From: Stereum hirsutum FP-91666 SS1
Lineage: Eukaryota; Basidiomycota; Agaricomycetes; Russulales; Stereaceae
DNA length: 64,000 nt
Assembly: GCF_000264905.1 (NCBI RefSeq)
Contig: NW_006763149.1
Span: forward strand, 1,073,377 to 1,137,376
Direction of reading: 5' to 3'
Part shown: piece by piece, positions 36,865-48,400 of the stretch
Position numbering within the stretch: position 1 is the first letter of the stretch
Layout of the letters: each line of letters starts with the position of its first letter
Notes under the pieces: model-generated
The model's database searches: none
Seen by the model: the letters and a program-made list of their open reading frames with translations, nothing else
What the model was told of the DNA's origin: nothing
Position numbers and translations under genes: made by a program

Positions 36865-37447
36865 GATGAGACAAAGGTGATGGTCAGAAGTTATGGGCAG
36901 TACGAAGTCGTTACGAAGTATTGTCGTAGTAGGTCGTAGTACGAGTTATGTACGTTATCAGAATGTTGTATCCTGGTCCATCATTCGGCTTTGCACGGAC
37001 TGGTTCCCATTCCCATGGGAGTCCCAAAAAGAGCGATATACGCAGCTGCTACCCTCTTCCATTCGATGGTCCGCGGAAATTGACCCCTTCTCGGAAACTT
37101 TGGCGCTTATCGGTGGACATACAGTGTGATGCTGGGAGCGGGCGCACTTTTTTCCATGTATAGCGCTCCTTGTTACCGGATTAGATGGCCGCGTATATTA
37201 TAGGGACGATTGGATCTTATGCCGCTGGAAGGATGCAGCTGCTCGGGGGCCTGGTGCAGCCGCCAGTTGATACACACGCTTCCAAATTAGCCGAAACAAA
37301 AATACACATATGCATAACACAAGGTGCGCCCGACAATCGATAAAGCATCATGCATCAGACGGCCCATGTGCAATGGGTCATGATGACAGTGGGACAAAAA
37401 GACCTGTTCCATGGATACGAAACGAGTAGACAGAAAGGAAGGAAGGC
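36865..37447. other. Spacer between peptidase 2 and the sedolisin
   Basis: No supported gene. Confidence 0.5.
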
Positions 37448-39913
37448 TCATAAGCCCATTACAATCGTTTTGAGCTTCGCAAAATCAGGTGTCCCGAGTC
37501 CGGTGATAGGATCCCAACCTCTCGTACACTGACGGAACGTAGGAAATTCCAAAAGATCCGGAGGGATTAATGATTAGGCCCAGTTTAGATAAAACATCAC
37601 AGCGACCGTTACTCACGTTGAAACCTTGGGTCCCGCACCCGGGATTATTCCCGACGAGGATGTCATTCAGACCTTCAAACCCCTTGGAATACAACATAGG
37701 ATTCAACCACCCTAGAGGGGGCTTTCCTGCATTGATTCTGGCATCGTTCAGCATGGAAATGATTGACGCGAAAGTGGGTGTGGCAGCGGACGCGCCGCCA
37801 ATTAAGCGCTGCACGCCGGCAAGAAATATCAGATAGAGGTCTCCTTGAGCCGAGACATCAGGAATCGGAGCACCCTCGCTATGTAACGGGAAGAGAAAAC
37901 GTGTAGAGAGCAGTTAAACCACAATGCGGACACTCAGGCGAGTTGGAGAAACGTACGGATTGAAAAGACCGGCGTACGTATCCTTAGGAAATTGCTCGAA
38001 GAAGGATGCGACAGCTTCGTCGGCATATGCTGGTCTCTGAAACTGTCGGAGAAAGAGCCAGTCCACAGACAATGAGTAGAGTGATTATACTTACACACCG
38101 CTGTGCGTTCAGAATAACTCACATAATCACTGAAACCACCTCCACTCCCGAACCTCGTCGTCGCCACCTCAGGTGCGAATCCCTGTGTCGCCCCAACGGC
38201 AGTCACAAAAGGACAACTAGCCGGAAAGTTGGCGATGAATCGGGTCGCGTTACGACCATCGTTGGTGGTACACAGTTGGGTAGGATTAGGGTCTACACCG
38301 CCTACCCCTCCGTCCCCAGACCCGAAGAGAAGGGATACTCCGCGAGCCCCTTGAATCAACATAAGAGATCAGGCTTTATACAGATCAGCAGGCAAGCGTA
38401 CCAAGTTGAGCATAGCCTTGACAGACCCTCAAAGCATAGCTTTTGGGCACTGTTCTAATGAGCCGGTTGTAGTCGTCACTACCATGAAAGCCGAAATGAT
38501 AAGCAATACTGCTCACTGCTCCTCATCGCCGTAGGATGTGGATATCGTCTGCGGAACGTTCGGGTGGGATAAAACATAATCGAGCCACTATATATCGGAA
38601 GTTTGAATTTAACACTTCAACGTTGATAAAATTCATAGTGTAGTGTCCTTCTTACATCGAGATATGGTTCATTCATGTCGGTAGGGACATTCAGATCAGG
38701 TTTAAAAGGCGCCCTGCCTCCTGTCGAGTAGAACGTTGCCGGGGTAGGAAACGTCAATCCAAATGCCTAGTAATATTATTGTCAGCGACAGTAATTACGT
38801 AGGAGGGAATCAGCAGGCTAACAAACTGTACATCCAGAGACGCCTCGGGGCCAGCAGCAGACAAGTTCTGTGAATTTAGACCACCTATGAAGACAGTTAT
38901 TGATGGACTGAGGAGGAGCAACGCCAGATATACCGTTGATCAAGATTTCCTTGAACGAAGAGTCTATAGCGTCTGAGCGCTGTTGAGCGAAAAAGGAATG
39001 TAAGTCTTGCTTGTTCGCAAATCTAAAATGGCCAGACTCCATCACAAAATTGTAAAAAACGCAACAAGTAGAAAATTTACGAACTCTTCTAAGTAGCCAG
39101 TAACGGCTATCTGGTTTCCGTTATCCCTAGTGGTGTTGTATCCGACAGCGTTGTATATCTGCTTCAAACACGACACTGTGATTCTCGTGCGGCAGCCCGG
39201 ATCGATTCCTGTATGAGTCGAAGAGAAATTTGACTCAAGTCCAATGACATCAGCGACTATGTTGGCGCTGCCTTCGTCGTCCCAGATGAATGAGGCCCGA
39301 AAGCGTCGTGTACGGGAAAACATGGTCGTAGGTTGTATGAGTTGTATGTGGTCGTTGAGGTGTGCCGGAAGACTATATTCCGTCGTTCTGACGAGACTGC
39401 TGCCGTCATCGTGCGTCCACACGTGATAGGTCTGCACTTATATTTAGTGTAAATTTGAATACGTGATAGACTGCCACTGACCGTATGAAGCATAATTTCG
39501 ACTAAGCCAACAGGAAGCGCAAGATTCAACCAGTCTCCAGCTGGCGATCGCGTGACATCACGGTGGATGTCCACACCATGCATCGTGAGCCATTCTTCTA
39601 CCAAGTTCACACTCTCCCGCTTAGGTTTGACGAGAGCTTCGACCTCTTCTCTCGTGAGGTGAGCGCCATACCGCTCATGAGCCGGATCACTGACTTGATA
39701 CAAGTGCCGCTCTAGAGCAGCGAAATCCGACTGGGGCAGCGCAATGCGGAGATGCAGAATATGATCAGGCGGGGCTAAGCCAAGATTCTTCCAAGACTGG
39801 GGGGGTTCGTCAATGTGCTCCTTGACAGCGATATTCGAGAAATTAAAACCCGAGGTAGCAAGAGGAGCAGATGTCGCTAGCAGAACGACTAGGTAGAGGT
39901 AGAAGGCCATCAA
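37448..39913 (-). CDS. Secreted sedolisin (S53) / tripeptidyl-peptidase-like serine protease
   Basis: A 606-residue preproprotein. Exons: 39482-39913, 39085-39431, 38934-39022, 38823-38884, 38656-38766, 38517-38587, 38402-38454, 38123-38349, 37957-38042, 37617-37878, 37448-37528. It has a signal peptide (MMAFYLYLVVLLATSAPLATSG), a pro-kumamolisin domain (HILHLRIALPQSDFAALERHL, YGAHLTREEVEAL), then the mature protease. Catalytic Glu and Asp lie in GPEASLDVQ, the oxyanion Asp in FGSGDGGVGG, and Ser in GGASAATPTFASI. The C-terminal calcium site is GWDPITGLGTPDF. Several N-glycosylation sites are present. It acts outside the cell at acidic pH, releasing tripeptides from N-termini; a maturase role is conceivable but not shown. 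One donor (39084) is GTTCGT. Confidence 0.92.
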
Positions 39914-41121
39914 GCAGAGTCAAGCGGTTTACTTAATCGGCTTTCAGTTCTCCGCACTTGATCTGGATTTGGCGAAGAGCAAGCGCGTTTATGTAGGAAT
40001 CAAGTAGGAATTCATGATGTTGAAGTTTTCAAGTGAGCCGGAGCCAGTCGTTCGGTATCAGTATGGGAAGATAAGATGATATTTCGAATTGGGTAAGCCT
40101 TCGACCAAATGTTCGTCACCTAGAAATATTTCTAACCGTGTCCTTCAAGTTGCCCAGTTCGCCGAATATCAGCCTGGTCTCGACATGAATTACAGCAATT
40201 GGTAGCCCTGAGCGGCGATCTATTCTGTTTCCTCGCTGCAGATGCGAAATAGCTTTGCAATTACCTCTATACCTTCATCATGATGCATCTGTCGGGAGGA
40301 TTGTTTCGGTCGCGAATAGTACAGCCTGATGGAGAATCCCATGCGAATCCGTAACACATCGAATACGAGAATCAGGACTCGCATGAAGAAAGAAGACCAT
40401 ATCGTCTGATGTGGATGAAAATAGCACATCTACGGTTTTCAAAACCACCGAGACCCCCGCTATAGAGTATCTGATCTGGAGACTAACCTTCGTTCATCAC
40501 GCCCAACCGAGCACAGCCAGGCTCCGCCGGTGCTCCCAGCCTCATCCTTTGCGAATCGCTCGTATCGGTGATACGGGCTGGCAGATCGGTCGCAATACTT
40601 GCATCAACAATACCGAGTTTAGAACAATAAACTCCTCACAAACCCAGTGTGAGTTTCCTTTCGGCGTATTCGCATTTCTCTGTATGTTCCGTCAAGCATA
40701 GCTTCTTTTTTTGGGGACAGAGGGGTCCATTTCCCCTTCACTAAGCGCTTTACAATTGTTAAACTCAAGTCACATGGTGAGTTACCGAAGATATCGTATC
40801 CTGGTACTTGCATTATATCTGCCCGACTTTCGTATTCTGACCGTGCCTTTCGTCAAACAGGGAGAAGCTGAGCGAATAGCCGTGGTCCATCGCACTTGCA
40901 TTTCTGTCTCATCGCCGCCCGCGGTGATACAAGCGCTGCGATGATCACACGCGTGATACGCCCAAATGCGTCCCTCGAAATGGAACATAGGTATTGCCCC
41001 CGGACACTGGCGCTCTCTGAGCAGCAGCGCCGCAGAAGGCAAGATGATGGTCAGAACGAATGCATAGCCCATCATCCAAAACCTACGCCACGCTGTTATT
41101 CAGTGGATGCCCTTGTGATGC
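39914..41121. other. Spacer, 1.2 kb
   Basis: No recognisable gene. It contains the promoters of two divergent genes. Confidence 0.45.
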
Positions 41122-41129
41122 TATATAAA
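41122..41129 (+). promoter_or_regulatory. TATA-like element of the small secreted protein gene
   Basis: TATATAAA about 97 bp before the ATG at 41226, followed by a pyrimidine-rich stretch, as in strongly transcribed fungal genes. Confidence 0.6.
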
Positions 41130-41225
41130 CGGTCTCTCTTTTTTTCCCAACTCACAACCCGCGCAAGTCACTCGTATCCCCACCATCCTTTTTGCATATT
41201 TGCACTCAACAATACATTTCTCAAG

Positions 41226-41647
41226 ATGCTCAAACTCTCGTCGTCTATCATTATGACATCCGTGGTTCTTTGCCTCAGTGTCCTCTACGTCTCAGAAGGT
41301 GACAGTCGCCACTCTTCTCTGTCTTCGTGTATCAATTACTGACGCGAGAGCATAAAAACAGTTGGTGCAAAGGCCATTTCTGTCGAATCTCGAGGGGTTT
41401 CCTTCATTAAGCGCGAAGGTTTCGACAGTTTATTCCCTACCGCAGATACCGCCGGCCTTGAAACCGCACCTGACCTAAAGAAAACCGGTGAGGCTCGTGG
41501 TGAGCTGAAATTCACTACTTGACGTGGAGAATTCTGACTAACACATCTTTCTCTTTGCAAGACATCGCGGCCCGGGATGCTTTCTCTATTCTTGACCCCA
41601 CGGCAAACACTACCGATCTGAAACCCCAGGAAGACAATGATGCATAA
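41226..41647 (+). CDS. Small secreted protein with Kex2-type site; candidate peptide precursor
   Basis: A 94-residue protein from exons 41226-41298, 41362-41487, 41562-41647, all GT-AG and phase-consistent. The first 25 residues form a signal peptide (MLKLSSSIIMTSVVLCLSVL). The rest has one dibasic KR (SFIKREGF), a KK (DLKKTD) and two similar acidic segments, GFDSLFPTADTAG and AFSILDPTANTTD, one after each basic region. No cysteines remain after signal cleavage. Length, secretion and Kex2-like segmentation fit either a Kex2-processed repeat protein, some of which are RiPP precursors, or an ordinary small secreted protein. No Tyr is present in the two segments, which argues against a classic ustiloxin-like core. 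The model rests on splice signals and composition, not homology. Confidence 0.62.
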
Positions 41648-42740
41648 TTGTCTGCTGTGGTCAGTTGCCACAGAATGTAAGTTTCACATTCCAGTAATCC
41701 CATAGTTGGCTGTCCCTGTGCTTCAACAATGCTTACCAAACTTCGTGGACGTAGAGTTTAACATGGTAAATCTGTGTCTTTGCCGAATCCGTGCACTATG
41801 ATGGGACATGGGTGGATATATATTTCGGGGATTAAGACCTTTCCTGTACTATACCGTTGTAGAGCTATCAGAAAGATGAGGAACTCCGGAGTTCGAAAGT
41901 GTTTGACATGACGTTAAGCACCATGGAAAATTTGAGAAATTGAGAAAAGTTTGTGAAGTAGTAAACGAATGACCTGAAATCTCACAACCTCAGGCCAACC
42001 AAATGGATTATCGAAGCAATAAATAATGGTCAGCTCCTATGGCAAGGTTTAAGTGATCGTACTTCATACCATCATGTCGACGCAGTACCACGTTGACGAG
42101 CTTGCTCTGGGGCAATCGAGTAGAGTTGATTTTATATCATCCCCTGCACTCTCCTTAAAGGCTCATCGAATATGACGCAGCAGAATGAAACAATTTGCAC
42201 TCGAAATTATCTCAGTACCATACATTGAGAGCGGCTCACACGCGTCAGCGAATGAGTACATGTAAGAATGTGACTTCGAAAGTGGTTCACGGTCAAGGGC
42301 CACCCAGAGGGCCTCTTGCGGGGATGCGATTGAAAAGCTATGCAGTCTTCACGTTGGTTTCCTGCATTTATTATACATTATTTAAGATCGAATAAGAAGA
42401 TAAAAAGAGTAAAATAGTCCGTTGTAGGCCTACACCGCCGACCGTATCTGATAAGGAAAAAACATTTGCGGCCTGATCCGGGTTGAGGGTTGAATCGACC
42501 TCAATCTGACCTCATTTTGACCATCAGGCGAGTATCAGTCTCGAATGAGAGTCGCCCAATATGCGGGCTGATCTTAATACGACCTTATTTTGGCTGATCT
42601 CGAACCGAGCTCAGGTCCGGTGGGCGGTGTACTGGCAGCCACAGAGAATCAAGGAAGAAGAGGAATTTGAGTTCATCTCGATATGCACGATCGAAAATAA
42701 TAATAAAAAACGCAAAAATCAAGTAACGGTAAACGGACGG
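41648..42740. other. Spacer, 1.1 kb, AT-richer
   Basis: Nothing recognisable; small frames only. Confidence 0.5.
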
Positions 42741-44952
42741 TTATCTCTTCTTCCGGGCTTCGTTTGACTTGTTAGCGTTGAGTCTAGAAGAACGTCGAAG
42801 AGCGGGAGCTTCAACATTCGGAGTTGTGGCGATCGTCCTTGACTGCCGTGTCTTTCTCTGTGTCGCAGAGGGGCTTGCTTCAGTCGACGAAAGAGTAGGT
42901 GGAATGACTGTTCGTATTAGAGGTCAAGCCAATAAGCACGCAAATATGTGGCAAGAATCTTGACAGACGTCACGTACCCTTTCGACGCTTCGCATGAGGC
43001 TTCTTCGTCTCCACAACGGCTGCCTCCTGCGCAGGCGCGGCATCATCGATCTCAACGTCGATTGCCTTCCTCTTGCCTCTACGGATAGCGTCTGACGCGG
43101 AAGTAATTGTTTCCTTTGTCGCCAAAGCAGGTGTATCGACATCATCGAGTGGAGAAGGGGGAGCGATATTAGGTAGAGCCCGCTCACGCTGTAAGGCTCG
43201 GCCTGGTGCGGGCACGCGAAGATTAGCCCGACGAGAAACACAGGTGTCCAGCGCAGATGTGCGAGTGACGCTCGACGAAGGGCGACCATGGTTGTCCTCG
43301 TGCGTAGGGGAAGCGAGGGGGATATATTGAGCTGCTTCGCGTTGTAACGGTCGTGCTCGAGTCCGTCCAACGCGAGGAGCACTAAGAGTGAGGCCGCGGT
43401 CTACACTTGTACTAGTCCTCGTCGTCGTAGCTCGACGGAAAGTACTGTTGGTAGGAAGCCGCGAAGAGGAGGGTGACTGGACTGGTGTCGAGCGTGGGTC
43501 GTCAGGGTGTTTGGTGCACTGAGAGCTTTTCAGTAAGGGGGCTCCAGAAGTTACGAGTATACCAGCAAGTGTGTCGGGCTCGACAAGAGGGGTGTCTGGT
43601 ACGGTCGAAGGTCGCGGTAGTGTAGGGTTCGCCGCAGGAGCACTGGTGGAGTCAGGAGTTCCAGACGGATACGGGGTCTGGGGGTGAATACCAGGGGCGG
43701 CACGCGCAGCCTGCGAGATAACTTCATACTGGGCCTCCCAGACATGCTTCCAAAAACGTCGAAGGGCATTGTCTAAATCCTTGTCAGAGACACGGGGATG
43801 AAGTAACCGTCCTCGAGTTCGGTCTGCATCTCGGGTAAGATCTAGTAGGAAGACACTCTTCCATGGTGGAGTACGCGGCCTCTCTTCGGGTCTCATACCT
43901 GCGTGCTTGCTGCCATTGGGATCTTCGTCCGTCCGTTTTTGCTCTGACAATCTGGCACCATCGAAGTCGATCGAGTACCTGACCCGGCGTCTTTCGAGGT
44001 CCGCAGCGTAATCAAACTCGATCTCTTGATCGTCTCGAAGACGCGCATGCTGGAAATCGATGATGTGAACGCCAAGGTCCGCGTCGATGAGGATGCTGTC
44101 GAGGGTGGTTTCCTTGTGGTTGTGAATGATACCTAAGGAATGCATAGTCTCAAAGATGTCCACGATAAGTAATTTCACTTCTCTCAGCATGTCTTTCTGC
44201 ACTGGGATCCAGAACGCAGGATGAGGGAGGTCGATCTCAAAATAAGCCATCCCTGATGAAGGGCATGAAACAGTCCTGACTGATGGCGTCCTTACGTGTG
44301 TCTTCAGGCTCTCGTAGGCGGAAGACGCATATATGCGTTTCTACTCGGCGGAAAGGATCATCAACTTAAGCAACAGTAATGCAACAGAAATATATATCTG
44401 ACCTCATGCTTGAACATACGCCGGTAGCCAGTCTTGTCTTCTGGATCAAATGGATAACTGTAAGGAGATAAGTCAACATGGGCGTTCTACAGGCGATAGA
44501 TCCAGAAGAGCGCAAAAAGCCCACATTTTTCGCATAACATATTTTTTCCTGTGTGCATTGTAGCAAGTAGTCCAAGGCGGGGGGCCAACATCGGAGGACT
44601 TTGCCCAAGGAGTCTCCACTACCTTGACAGAAGGATGCTTGGATTCTGACCGTAGTTGCGCGATGGCGCGCGACTGCCGCTTTTCGAAGAGGTCAGGGTC
44701 GTTGATTGGTCCTTGCATAAGGTCCTGATGAGTGGGAGTAATGACGTTGCAGAGATTTAGGGGCGATGCCCGAGAGGAGGAGGAATCAGTCGTCCAGACA
44801 GCTTGGGGGAGAGAACAGAGAGTGGGCGAGATCAGTGGTGTCCCACTGCTTTCTCGGGTCGGGCTACTTATAGGCGGGCTCGGGTCAAAGCATCCATTGT
44901 TTTTGCGGGAACGTGTGGCCGCACATGATCCGTGTTTCACGCCTAGCTCCAT
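42741..44952 (-). CDS. Degenerate protein-kinase-like protein with basic C-terminus
   Basis: About 658 residues. Exons: 44525-44952, 44420-44457, 44296-44364, 42978-44252, 42741-42907; all introns are GT-AG and in phase. A kinase C-lobe-like stretch reads LIVDIFETMHSLGIIHNHKETTLDSILIDADLGVHIIDFQHARL. It corresponds to the catalytic loop and DFG region of fungal kinase-like proteins, but the HRD/HxD aspartate is not in its usual place (IIHNHKETTLDSIL) and DFG reads DFQ, so catalysis is doubtful. The long C-terminal half is Pro/Ser/Arg-rich, with two similar segments (PLQREAAQYIPLASP and ALQRERALPNIAPPSP) and basic clusters (RRGKRKAID, KKPHAKRRKG, EARKKR) that suggest a nuclear protein. The N-terminal exon has no known domain and its start is uncertain. 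Confidence 0.65.
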
Positions 44953-45428
44953 CGATATCGCGAGAAGAGCGTAGCAGGACACAAGGGAACAGAAAGAGTT
45001 AAACACAAAGGGACGCCCGAGTCAGGTTGATTTTCTGGGTGGCGTCGGAGATGGCCGCGACGATGGCTGTGCTATTAGGTGCATACGCCACCTACCTATG
45101 ACCTTTGCTTTGACCGACGGGCCTGCACCTTGTTCCGATTTCGTCGAAGCTCAAAAGGCAAGAGTTCAGAGCTGAATTTCATTCTCATAATTTCTTTGAG
45201 GTCAGGGTACCCAGAGGTCAAGGGACCGAAACAGCGCTGGGGCCACGTCAAGAAACTATCGGCACTAGTACACCGGAGGAGAAACACGTTTGTATAGCTA
45301 CATTATATCGACTGTGAAACCTCTCAGACATAGAGCTACAGATGATATCACTTATTATCATCATGAACGAAATACCCATCACGCACCTGCCATGACCTTC
45401 CCTGAAAAACAAACAAAAGTAACCCGAT
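44953..45428. other. Spacer between the kinase-like gene and ELP1
   Basis: No recognisable gene. Confidence 0.5.
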
Positions 45429-48400
45429 CTAATGATCCGCTCCCCTAAACCCCACCTCGACCAACTTAACCTTCCACTCCTCCCCAACCTTGACTTCCGG
45501 CCGAACGACATCCCTGATGGCTTTTTCCTTATCTTTCTCCCTCTCTTCCATCCTCTTCGCCCAACTGTCTACAGGCTCCTCGCCACTTCCTTCCATGCCC
45601 CCCTCGGCAGCGGTAGACTGAGGCTTCGTCCATATCTCGTCGATCGCACCTCGAAGTTCAGTTTCGAAGGCAGAGAGTTCGGATTGAAGGGAACGGGATT
45701 CGGCACGGTGCTCTGGTGTCAATTGGAGCAGATGTGGAATGAGGTTGCTGGCATCATCTTGATACGACCATGGAGGGTAAGCGATCATATTCTGGAATAA
45801 ACGGATGTAACAGGCCATTTGGGCACGAAGACGTACCTTGGACTATTCCAAACTTTGTGACCAGCTTCGTGATCGACTTGAGCAGGTATTCCTCTTCGTC
45901 TACCGTCCCCTTCCGCCCAGACCCGACCTTGCGCTCCATTTTCCTCTTCGAGCGTGAGCTCCGCCTATGACGGGAATTAGTACGAGAATCAACAGTAAAA
46001 GAAGGAGGGCATACTTGGACGTGGTTTTGGATACATTTGAAGGTGCAGCCGTATATCGCGTGAATGCAGTAAACTGCGACACGTCCGTCATCACATCCAC
46101 ATTATGCAGCTCTGTGTCCTCATTGCCGTAGTACGCGTCTGTGAAGCCAGGTCAGCAGACATCGAGCCCGAATTAGGTGTAAAGGCAGCTTACCCGGCTC
46201 TTCGACCTTCCTGACCCTCAGCTCCCTAACTCTCACGACCTGCTTTCTCAGTTGTTCCCTCATCTCCCCAATCTCTTCCGAGATCTGTGCGCGAGACTCA
46301 AGTGTACCTGGATGAATAATCTCTTCCAAAAGCTCTGGTCTCGAATGCCGGGTTGCCTGCGCCAAAGAGGTGAGTTGCCGCTTTTGAGGGAAATCAGGAC
46401 AATGGAAGAAAATACGCACCACTCGACGAGCCTCAGAAAACTCGTTACCCTGTACAAGAGCGATAACGGCTTCGCGAACGTCGTTCGCGTAGTCGAGGAG
46501 CGCAAGGCTAGCTTCGGCGTATCGTTTCTTGGACGTTAAGTCCTCTATATCATCAAACACACAATGTGAGAACTTGCAGTTGTTTAGAAAACAGAGTGTG
46601 GTAAGTCGTACCGGCAATCCGATAGGCCATCGCCTCGATATCCTCTTGTGGCGTATTTTCTCGTTCTGCGAGGTCCATGAGCTCACGCCACTGTAGAGCT
46701 TTCTCGTAGGCGATCATGGCTTTTGCGGACTCTGTTGCCTCTACGAAGACTAGAGAATATGATCGACCCATCGTTGGTGTTGTCTTCAAAGTGAGTGTTA
46801 GGTGGAATGGAACATACTGATGGCCGCTTGTTTGAACTCTCGACGCTCGAAAAGATACTCGCCATACATGGTCAAGACAGTCTGCGGCAAGTACGTCAAT
46901 TATGCAATCTGGGATTCAGGGAAAGTTTGTGAGCGTAAACATACCGGGTACTCCTCCGTCCCATTCCAAAGCTCGAGGCCCAACTCGTACAATCGATGTT
47001 TCTCCAGGTACTCCATCGCCTCATCAAAATGTTCCGATCCTTTCGTCATGTCATGTACATCAGCACCGCAATTTATCGACCGTGGAGTGCATTGGGGTGG
47101 AGTATGCTGACCTGCAAGCTTCAAGTTCCTCAGCGCACCCTCGTATCTCTTGAGATGATCGTCGATCCTGAACCTCTGGTAGTACTTCTCCAACGCTCGA
47201 AGTTCACGGAGGAATGGGAGGTATTCTCGTGGATCCTAGAAAACATGACCACCAGTTTATTAATGGCTGTTCGGTCGAGACTATGCGTCAGGAGAGGATG
47301 AACCACCTTTTGTGCATGCTGGGCTATCATCAACACGAGCTCGAAGTCATACATTCCCAGCGCTATATCAAAAAGCGTATTCGCATCCACCAGGAAGATG
47401 ATATACTTCACTGCCTCTTCAACCAGGGTCGGATCTTCAACTGGTACCGACAAAAAGTCACATGAGCTCGTTGAGACGTAAATGACCGAGAGAGAAATAA
47501 GGGAGATGGTAAGGAAGAGAAACATACCCTTCAACCTCAACAAAACGCCTAACCCCGCCTCATGAGCTGGGGGTCTCCTCACGACATACGCCGTCAATAT
47601 CGAGTTCACATATTTCTTGAGATCACGTCGCTCGAGCTCAATGCGGATAGCGTCGCAGAGGGAGGCGATGATCTCAGGTGGTTGTGTACCGCTCCTAGAT
47701 GCAGTCCCAAGATGGGCATGTCATACGAGTTACAATGATGAAGAAGACAGTTAAGTCGGGCGATGGCTAGGAGAGTTGGAGAAACGAGGAAAGTAAAGGT
47801 GGAATACGCACCCCAAACTCGTTAGGAACAAGTTCACATAATCCACCTCGTCCACCTGATCTAAGAAACTTCCCAGCCTCTCTCTGAACTTCTCCGGATC
47901 GTGATCAACCAGCACATTCAGATCTACTCTGTGTTTGCGACACGCGAGGAACGCTTTCCTGTAATTTCCACTGTACCAACGTCAGTCTTTCCATTTGCCG
48001 TATGTCGGTCTCGACGGAATGCATGAGGGATGCAGAATAGAGGGGATAAAGCGAAAAAGTTCAAAGGACATACGCATCCACATCATCCCTAACAACCCTC
48101 ATGACCATCGCCCTCGGATTAATCGTCTCCAGATTCCCCCTCGGCATCTGCAGCACGAGGCTCATCGTGCTGGGCACGGCCACTACGATCCTCGATCCCC
48201 TTTCTACTCTTCTCTTTTCCGTCCCTGCTACTTCTTTTCCAGTTCCTCCTGTCCCTCCTCCTGCACTGGATCCTGCGCCTGCGAGCAAACCAGCCTCTGT
48301 GGCAGAAGCACCATTCAATGAAGAGATAGGAACGTACCACGACTCGTGCGAAGTCGTGGTATAGATCACCAAGCCAGATACGATAGTGAATGAGTTCGCA

